NCBI GenBank assembly: GCA_964404035.1
Contig: CAYOIT010000156.1
Coordinates: forward strand, 1-10,770
Direction of reading: 5' to 3'
Source: CAMBRF01 sp964404035
GTDB taxonomy: Bacteria > Verrucomicrobiota > Kiritimatiellia > CAIKKV01 > CAITUY01
Length of the DNA: 10,770 nucleotides
Below are positions 5,752 to 10,770 of the stretch, one piece after another (the stretch's first letter is position 1; every line of letters starts with the position of its first letter). The position numbers were made by a program, and so were the translations under genes. The notes beneath the pieces are model-generated. The model saw only the letters and a program-made list of their open reading frames with translations. It ran no database searches and was not told where the DNA came from.

Positions 5752-6650
5752 TATCGCTGCAATAATGCCTGGAGCTTGTTCTTCATGATCGCGTGGCGAA
5801 AGGCCGGCCCCGGGGGAACATCGGGCAACTCGCCCGCAAACGGCTCGCCAAGGCGCAGCAGGTGCTTTTCCAAGGTTGAGGAGGTGATTCCCCATTTCCG
5901 GAGGAATTGCTTCCGCCCGCAGTTCATTTCAATCCGTTCGATGGACTTGGACACGAAATGGTAAACACGGCTGCGGCCGATGCCCCGGAAATGACGGATG
6001 CCAAGGCGCCACAGCTTCATCGAGAAATCAGGGTCGGAATAGGACCCCGGCGAGAAGTCGATGCTGTACCCGCCAGCCAGATCCCATAGGGACTTGTGCA
6101 CGATATTCGGCGGGCGGGTGGCTCCCGACCAGTCCGCCTTCTCCGGCGTGTCAAACTCACGGAGCAAACGGGCTTCGTCAAAGGTTTCAACCGTGACCCC
6201 GAAATCCCGGGGCGCGATGACGGGGCTGCTTCGTGTGGGATAGGGCTCGAGCATGGTGGAAGAGAGAAAGAAGTGGGGATGTCCCAGTGCGCAGATCTCT
6301 TCCCACAAGGCCAGATCCCACCGGGGACAAACCACCATGTCGTCATTCATATAGACGATATAGTCAGTGCGTGCCAGCGTCCGGGCAAGGTTGACTGCCG
6401 CGCAGATGCCAATGTTGTCAGGGCTGTACGTGAAGTCGAGGTTCTGTTTCCGCGCCCACTCCAAGGTTCCATCCGAACCATCATTGATATGCAGGATGAC
6501 CTGGTGGGGAAAGAAGGAGTGACGGCGAATGCTGTCCACGCAGAGTCTTGCGAACCCCAGATTGTTCCATGTGGGAATCAGCATGGAGAATTTCGCCAAC
6601 GGAGTAGGGACGCCGGCGTGGATTTCGGCCTGTTTGATGTCCAAGTGCAT
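5751..6650 (-). CDS. Family 2 glycosyltransferase
   Basis: This 299-residue cytosolic or membrane-associated inverting glycosyltransferase has a GT-A fold and would move a sugar from a nucleotide donor to a glycan or lipid acceptor. The N-terminal domain shows FSMLIPTWNNLGFARLCVDSI (21-41), HINDGSDGTLEWA (54-66), SPDNIGICAAVNLA (76-89) and the metal-binding acids in YIVYMNDDMVV (97-107, NDD at 102-104). The block SPGSYSDPDFSMKLWRLG (about 203-220) is where such enzymes usually place the catalytic base. No transmembrane segment is obvious. The start at 6650 lies 3 nt after the stop of the GT4 gene, with no distinct ribosome-binding site, so reinitiation after the upstream gene is likely. Its stop overlaps the Mut7-C start. 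Donor and acceptor sugars cannot be deduced. It acts with the two neighbouring transferases, probably in assembling a surface polysaccharide or glycolipid. Confidence 0.88.
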   Translation of the reverse strand: MHLDIKQAEIHAGVPTPLAKFSMLIPTWNNLGFARLCVDSIRRHSFFPHQVILHINDGSDGTLEWARKQNLDFTYSPDNIGICAAVNLARTLARTDYIVYMNDDMVVCPRWDLALWEEICALGHPHFFLSSTMLEPYPTRSSPVIAPRDFGVTVETFDEARLLREFDTPEKADWSGATRPPNIVHKSLWDLAGGYSIDFSPGSYSDPDFSMKLWRLGIRHFRGIGRSRVYHFVSKSIERIEMNCGRKQFLRKWGITSSTLEKHLLRLGEPFAGELPDVPPGPAFRHAIMKNKLQALLQR

Positions 6651-6653
6651 GGT

Positions 6654-7739
6654 CTATGTTGACACAGTTGTCGGGTTCAATAAAGACTCATACAACCGGA
6701 CGATGCCGGTTGCCCAGCCAGCAAACGAAAACTCTGAAACAATGCGATGATGGCTTCTTTCACCATGGATCCGACGCAGATCCTCGCTGACGGCATAGTC
6801 GGCGAGGGCCGACGCCAAAGCGCGAGGGTTACCGGGTGGCACAACGCGTCCATTCAGACCGTCTTTGACAATTTCCGTCATGCCGCCGACAGACGTGACA
6901 ATCGGTGGCACACGCAGGGACATGGCCTCCATGACCGCCTTGGAGAGCCCTTCATTTCTCAGCGTAGGCATGACGAACATGTCGCAGGCCCCCATGAGTC
7001 CCGGGGCATCCGTGCGATACCCCGTCAAGTGGATGCGCTCATCCAGGCGGGTGTCTTTTGTCAGCCGGCATAATTCCGTGCGATCCGCGTGGCCGGCAAG
7101 CAGGAGGTGGATCGGTAAGCGGCCCATCAATATCCGCATGGCTTCGATGAGCACGGGGATTCCCTTGATGGGACGGATATTCGCCGTGCACCCGATTACC
7201 ACGGCTTGATCCGGCACACCGAAGGTCTTCAACGCGGTGCGCGGGGCCGCCGTGTACCAGCTCGGATCCTGCCCTTTGCGTATCGTTTTGACGCGAGTTT
7301 GGGGAAGTCCAATGGACTGGAGATACCCCGCAATGGCGTCGGAATTGCAGATAATCCGGTCAACCGAGGGGTTCAGCAAGGCCAGGTATGCCGCAGGATC
7401 CCATCGGCTGATGTGTCCCATGGCACCGCAATAGCCAACACGCCTGACCCGCATGCCCGCCGATGCGATGACCGCGTTGGATAGACCACGGCCGGTAAAT
7501 GCGTGCAGGATGTCGTACGATCCGGCTTTCAGAAATCCGCGGATCGTGCGGATGGCGTGCGGATCGATACGGGCTGACATTCGCAGGTGGTTCATGGGGA
7601 ACCCGGCCGCTGTCAGCGGAACAAAGTAGGGGGAGGAGGTATCGCATATGAGATCGACCTGAATGCCACGGGCGGCAAGTTCAGGGAAGAGATGAGCTTC
7701 GGGGGTTTCACCCATGCCTGCGATCAGAAGCACTTTCAT
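6654..7739 (-). CDS. Family 4 glycosyltransferase (GT-B fold)
   Basis: This 361-residue retaining glycosyltransferase has the two-domain GT-B layout of the GT4 family. The N-terminal acceptor domain begins MKVLLIAGMGETPEAHLFPELAARG, with the usual early strand and glycine-rich turn; SYDILHAFTGRGLSNAVIAS (74-93) and DRIICNSDAIAGYL (127-140) are typical. The donor domain follows with VVIGCTANIRPIKGIPVLIEA (180-200), and the nucleotide-sugar-binding E-x7-E motif is E263...E271 in LRNEGLSKAVMEAMSL, followed by PPIVTSVGGMTEIVKDGLNGRVVPPG (278-303). The length is normal. The ATG at 7739 overlaps the stop of the preceding membrane transferase by four bases (ATGA), a classic coupled junction. It probably adds a sugar to the lipid-linked or surface glycan handled by the neighbouring genes. 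The exact sugars are unknown. Confidence 0.9.
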   Translation of the reverse strand: MKVLLIAGMGETPEAHLFPELAARGIQVDLICDTSSPYFVPLTAAGFPMNHLRMSARIDPHAIRTIRGFLKAGSYDILHAFTGRGLSNAVIASAGMRVRRVGYCGAMGHISRWDPAAYLALLNPSVDRIICNSDAIAGYLQSIGLPQTRVKTIRKGQDPSWYTAAPRTALKTFGVPDQAVVIGCTANIRPIKGIPVLIEAMRILMGRLPIHLLLAGHADRTELCRLTKDTRLDERIHLTGYRTDAPGLMGACDMFVMPTLRNEGLSKAVMEAMSLRVPPIVTSVGGMTEIVKDGLNGRVVPPGNPRALASALADYAVSEDLRRIHGERSHHRIVSEFSFAGWATGIVRLYESLLNPTTVST

Positions 7740-9457
7740 GGTTTCTTGCTTTCTTTCAGAACCAAAAGGCAGGGGACTTTCATCCGGTCGAACACCGCCT
7801 GTTTGTTACGGCTGAGGATCAGGTCCACATAGTCCCGGCCTTTCCAAGGCTCGAAAAAGAATCCGCAAGGCTCGGTAAGCCGGTCCTTGGGCCTCCATTG
7901 GTCCAGCACTTCCGGAGTGCAGACGACGGCCTGATAGGAGTCCAACTGTTCCGGACTGACGGGGAGGGGTAACAGGATGGGTTCAATCCGTCCGCGGGAG
8001 GTCACGCGAAGCTGGCTGGAATAGTTCAGTGACAATCCGGCCATGGCAATCTCGCGGGGATGATGAATCTGGCCTTCTGAAGCCAGACGTTCTGCGATGA
8101 CCGCCGCGGGAGAGACGGAGAACACCGGGCGGAGGAATATCTCGAGGGTGGCAAACATGACCATGATGAGTGCGGCCAGACCGAGGAGTTCGGAAAGCGG
8201 GGAGACTCCAGTGCGGAACGTGAGATGCCGGAGGACGAGAGAGAACAGCGTCAGCATGATTCCGCCTGCGGCAAGCCGGACGTCGATCAAACAACCGATC
8301 ACGAGAATCAGTATTCCCAACCCTGTTGTCCCCGTGTAGATCCAGCGTGCGGTCCGGTGGGCGGGGTGTACGACAGGCGCCGCCGGCTGGTCCACGATAC
8401 GGAGCACGACGGCGGCGCACAGTGCGGAGAGGAGGGGATAGGCGGTGATGAAATACCGGGTGCGTTGGATGTTGCCAGGCGTGAAGACGACCAGCAGCAT
8501 GAGGAACCAGGCGAGGATAAAAAGGAATTCCGGACGCTTGTCACGCCATAGCTCACGGAACGCCCGGGAGTGGAGGCAGATTCCCGTCAGGGCGGCCAGA
8601 GACCAGGGCAAAAACTGGACTGCCGGGGCAAACAAATACCGAGCCAGATTCTCGGCAATGAACAACGGGCTTATGGACAGGCGGTCGGCGACCTGATCGT
8701 TCATGAAGCCTGAGAGCGCCATCCTGCCATGCAGGCAGAAAGAGATAACGTACCAGCTCAAGGCGATGGCCAGCGCAGGAATCAGCAGGGGAAGGTTCAG
8801 CAGGCTTGCCTGTTTCTCAGGGCCGGGCGAACGCCGTCGCGCCACGCGGGCGTAGAGCCACACAAACAACACGGGCAGCAGTCCTGCCAGTCCCTTGGTG
8901 GCGACCGCCAGCGCCGCTCCAAAATACGCCAGGATGTAGTTATGAAGGCGGGTGTCGCCGAGAAACAGGATGCGTATGAATCCGCAAAAACAGGCCGTTG
9001 TAAACAGGCAGAGCAGGATGTCCGGAGTGGAGCGGATGGCAAGGTGGAAGACCGTGCAGTTGGAGGCGAAAATAGCCGCCGCCAGGACGCCGGTCCGCCG
9101 GTCGCGAAACAGCGCGCTGGCGATGCCGGCGGTCAACCAGATGCACAGTGCCCCGGCCACGAGGAAAGGAAGGCGGGATGAGAGAAAATGAATGCCCATC
9201 AGTCGATAACTGCCGGCCACGACCCAATAAGTCAGAATCGGCTTCCTGAATCGAACACTGCCGTCAGCATGGTAAGGCGTCAGATAGTCTCCCGACTGAA
9301 GCATGTGCACCGTGGCGTCGGTGTAAAAACGTTCATCCCCGCGCCACCGGGACAGATGCGGCAGGACCGGCAGATAGAGGAAGAGGAAGAGAAGGGCGAA
9401 CCCCAGGGGCCACCAGTGAACGCCGGCCTTTGCCGAAGGTGGGGGTTCTGTATTCAT
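7736..9457 (-). CDS. Polytopic GT83/ArnT-like (PMT-family) glycosyltransferase
   Basis: This 573-residue membrane protein resembles ArnT and other GT-C transferases, which take a sugar from a polyprenyl-phosphate carrier on the periplasmic side and attach it to lipid A, glycan or protein. After a short cytoplasmic start and a first membrane helix (17-36) comes the hallmark first loop: WRGDERFYTDATVHMLQSGDYLTP (38-61, catalytic-type D41/E42), then VRFRKPILTYWVVAGSYRLMG (68-88) and SSRLPFLVAG (93-102). RSTPDILLCLF (142-152) matches another conserved loop. About twelve hydrophobic segments are visible up to residue 441 (for example 94-117, 146-166, 172-203, 221-241, 309-327, 335-355, 374-392, 424-441). 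A soluble C-terminal part of about 130 residues (443-573) is probably periplasmic. It is the first gene of the - strand operon. The ATG at 9457 has no clear ribosome-binding site. Its acceptor is unknown; the call of ArnT itself is not justified. Confidence 0.87.
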   Translation of the reverse strand: MNTEPPPSAKAGVHWWPLGFALLFLFLYLPVLPHLSRWRGDERFYTDATVHMLQSGDYLTPYHADGSVRFRKPILTYWVVAGSYRLMGIHFLSSRLPFLVAGALCIWLTAGIASALFRDRRTGVLAAAIFASNCTVFHLAIRSTPDILLCLFTTACFCGFIRILFLGDTRLHNYILAYFGAALAVATKGLAGLLPVLFVWLYARVARRRSPGPEKQASLLNLPLLIPALAIALSWYVISFCLHGRMALSGFMNDQVADRLSISPLFIAENLARYLFAPAVQFLPWSLAALTGICLHSRAFRELWRDKRPEFLFILAWFLMLLVVFTPGNIQRTRYFITAYPLLSALCAAVVLRIVDQPAAPVVHPAHRTARWIYTGTTGLGILILVIGCLIDVRLAAGGIMLTLFSLVLRHLTFRTGVSPLSELLGLAALIMVMFATLEIFLRPVFSVSPAAVIAERLASEGQIHHPREIAMAGLSLNYSSQLRVTSRGRIEPILLPLPVSPEQLDSYQAVVCTPEVLDQWRPKDRLTEPCGFFFEPWKGRDYVDLILSRNKQAVFDRMKVPCLLVLKESKKP

Positions 9458-9633
9458 GCCGCGACGTTACTAACTCATGCGCGCCCGGTTTGCAAGACGG
9501 CAGTTGCCGGGGTGAGGTGCCGCCGGAATGGCAGCCTCCCTTATCTCCCGCGAAATAGTCTTTATGAATATCCCATCATGCGATAGAGTCAGCCCCTTGT
9601 TGCAAATAACGAACCTCACGGACTTTGTGCACC
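9458..9633. promoter_or_regulatory. Divergent intergenic region between the glycan operon and trpS
   Basis: This 176-bp non-coding stretch must hold the start of the - strand glycosyltransferase operon and of the + strand trpS-scpA block. It is more AT-rich around 9550-9610 (TAGTCTTTATGAATATC and TTGTTGCAAATAAC), where promoter boxes would be expected, but no -35/-10 pair with good spacing is evident on either strand. No T-box or other long RNA leader structure can be recognised before trpS. Confidence 0.4.
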
Positions 9634-10614
9634 ATGACGACAGCGAAAAGAACACGGGTGCTTTCGGGAATCCAGCCTTCCGGAAAGCTGCATCTTGGCA
9701 ACTATTTTGGCATGATGAAGCCCGCCCTTGAGCTTCAGGAGCAGGGCGACGCCTACCTCTTCATTGCCAATTACCATGCGCTGACGACGATTTCGGATCC
9801 GATCGCGTTGCGCCAGAACAGCCGCGATGTAGCGCTGGATTTTCTGGCCTGCGGGCTCGATCCCAAGCGCACGGTGTTTTTCAAGCAGAGCGATGTTCCA
9901 GAGGTGACCGAACTGATGTGGCTGCTGTCGATCGTGACGCCCATGGGGTTGCTGGAACGCTGCCATTCCTTCAAGGACAAGATCGCGAAGGGGATTGCGC
10001 CGTCGAGTGCGCTGTTCACCTACCCCGTCCTCATGGCGGCCGATATCCTGGCCGTGCAGTCGAACCTCGTCCCGGTGGGGCGCGACCAGAAACAGCATGT
10101 GGAAGTCACCCGGGACATTGCCATCAAGTTCAACCTCCAGTTCGGGGAGACGTTCACCATTCCCGAGCCCGTCATTCGTGATGAAGTCGCCGTGGTGCCC
10201 GGGGTTGACGGACAGAAGATGTCGAAATCCTATAACAACACCATCGAGATTTTCGGGACGGAGAAGGAAACCCGGGCCCGGATCATGAGGGTGGTTACCG
10301 ACAGCAAGGAGTTGCAGGAGGCGAAGGACCCCACGACATGCAATGTGTTCGCGTTGTACCGGCTCTTTGCGTCCGACACCGAACGCCAGGAACTGGAGGC
10401 CCGTTACCGGGCCGGTGGCATGGGCTATGGCGAGGCCAAGAAGAAGCTATTTGAAACGATGTGGGCCTATTTTGCTCCCTATCGCCAGAAGCGAGCCGAC
10501 CTGGAGAAGGATCCCGCCTACGTGGACGCCGTGCTGCGCGAGGGGGCGGAACGCGCCCGCGCCGAGGCGCGCAAGACTCTTAATGCAGCCCGCAAGGCTG
10601 TGGGGCTGGACTAA
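9634..10614 (+). CDS. trpS: Tryptophanyl-tRNA synthetase
   Basis: This cytosolic class I aminoacyl-tRNA synthetase charges tRNA-Trp with tryptophan using ATP. The 326-residue length is normal for bacterial TrpRS. The N-terminus RVLSGIQPSGKLHLGNYFG (8-26) contains the HIGH-equivalent (around H20-L-G-N23), and PGVDGQKMSKSYNNTIEIF (189-207) contains KMSKS at 195-199. Other family marks are FIANYHALTT (43-52), the long helix region SIVTPMGLLERCHSFKDK (99-116), PVLMAADIL (131-139) and PVGRDQKQHVEVTRDIA (147-163). The frame could begin at a TTG at 9625, but ATG 9634 gives the usual short lead before RVLSG and is preferred. No strong ribosome-binding site is visible. The gene is followed after 5 nt by scpA, so the two are probably co-transcribed. 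It is intact, and marks the return to core genome. Confidence 0.97.
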   Translation: MTTAKRTRVLSGIQPSGKLHLGNYFGMMKPALELQEQGDAYLFIANYHALTTISDPIALRQNSRDVALDFLACGLDPKRTVFFKQSDVPEVTELMWLLSIVTPMGLLERCHSFKDKIAKGIAPSSALFTYPVLMAADILAVQSNLVPVGRDQKQHVEVTRDIAIKFNLQFGETFTIPEPVIRDEVAVVPGVDGQKMSKSYNNTIEIFGTEKETRARIMRVVTDSKELQEAKDPTTCNVFALYRLFASDTERQELEARYRAGGMGYGEAKKKLFETMWAYFAPYRQKRADLEKDPAYVDAVLREGAERARAEARKTLNAARKAVGLD

Positions 10615-10619
10615 AAAGC

Positions 10620-10770
10620 ATGACCAACATGGTGGTTCAAGACGACTACAAGGTGCAACTCGACTTCTTCGAGGGGCCTCTCGATCTGCTCCTTTACCTG
10701 ATCAAGAAGGATGAAGTGGATATCTACAATATCCCCATCGAGCGGGTCACGAAGCAGTACATGGAGTACC
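10620..10770 (+). CDS. scpA: Segregation and condensation protein A, N-terminal part (cut by window end)
   Basis: ScpA is the kleisin subunit that bridges the Smc heads and, with ScpB, forms bacterial condensin for chromosome segregation. Only the first 50 codons are in the window. They include the family's signature start YKVQLDFFEGPLDLLLYLI (10-28), KKDEVDIYNIPIERVTKQYMEY, which forms the Smc-binding N-terminal helical region. The ATG at 10620 is 5 nt after the trpS stop, without a clear ribosome-binding site, so translation may depend on trpS; a second ATG at 10629 is also possible. trpS and scpA are neighbours in several bacterial phyla, and scpB would be expected to follow. Confidence 0.93.
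   Translation, partial: MTNMVVQDDYKVQLDFFEGPLDLLLYLIKKDEVDIYNIPIERVTKQYMEY

Noticed and set aside
5752..5895. N-terminal extension of the Mut7-C reading frame
   Set aside because: These 48 codons lie wholly inside the GT2 gene in another frame and have no Mut7-C similarity. The TAATG junction at 5751 gives a start matching the family length.
8729..9181. 150-codon + strand open frame antisense to the membrane glycosyltransferase
   Set aside because: It is rich in Gln, Arg and Gly, the typical reverse of a hydrophobic membrane-protein gene, and has no family features.
9498..9509. Small palindrome CGGCA-GT-TGCCG upstream of the divergent promoters
   Set aside because: Five-base arms with a two-base centre are expected by chance in GC-rich DNA, and nothing else around it supports a binding site.
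1..10770. Search for tRNA genes, CRISPR arrays, integrases, transposases and att-type direct repeats
   Set aside because: None was seen by eye. The defence island therefore has no visible mobility gene or attachment site within the window.

Overview
The window is bacterial, GC-rich and densely coded. It holds ten complete protein genes plus one cut gene at each edge. The host is probably an environmental Gram-negative bacterium, possibly of the Planctomycetes-Verrucomicrobia-Kiritimatiellota group. That placement is inference: the intergenic inverted repeat whose shadow translations read like TGFQPV and TGWKPVP is a type I associate with such genomes, and trpS next to scpA fits several phyla. 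No rRNA, tRNA, CRISPR array, transposase or integrase is visible.

Bases 1-5029 (all + strand) look like a defence and genome-conflict island. In order: the 3' end of a type I restriction specificity gene (hsdS); a toxin-first higBA toxin-antitoxin operon whose antitoxin is fused to an ImmA/IrrE-type zinc peptidase; an uncharacterised protein with an N-terminal four-cysteine cluster; and an overlapping pair made of an OLD/RecF-like ATPase and a small TOPRIM/DUF4276-like protein. A 15-bp palindrome before higB, with a half-site close to its start codon, is a good candidate operator for HigA.

Bases 5030-5259 are a non-coding junction between convergent genes. They carry an 85-bp element with perfect 23-nt inverted arms, flanked by two smaller hairpins.

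Bases 5260-9457 (- strand) form a tight four-gene operon, read from right to left: a polytopic GT83/ArnT-like lipid-linked-sugar transferase, a GT4 glycosyltransferase, a GT2 glycosyltransferase, and a Mut7-C (PIN-like) putative RNase. The junctions are a 4-nt ATGA overlap, a 3-nt gap and a 1-nt TAATG overlap, so translation is probably coupled. The three glycosyltransferases suggest assembly and transfer of a surface glycan. The RNase-like last gene is out of place functionally and carries Asn where the family usually has Asp in its TRD motif.

Bases 9458-9633 separate this operon from a divergent housekeeping block: trpS (tryptophanyl-tRNA synthetase) followed after 5 nt by the start of scpA (condensin kleisin subunit), which runs off the window. 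The window therefore crosses from an accessory defence island through a variable glycan cassette into core genome. The most interesting candidate for an under-described system is the ATPase/TOPRIM-like pair at 3118-5029, followed by the HigA-peptidase fusion.
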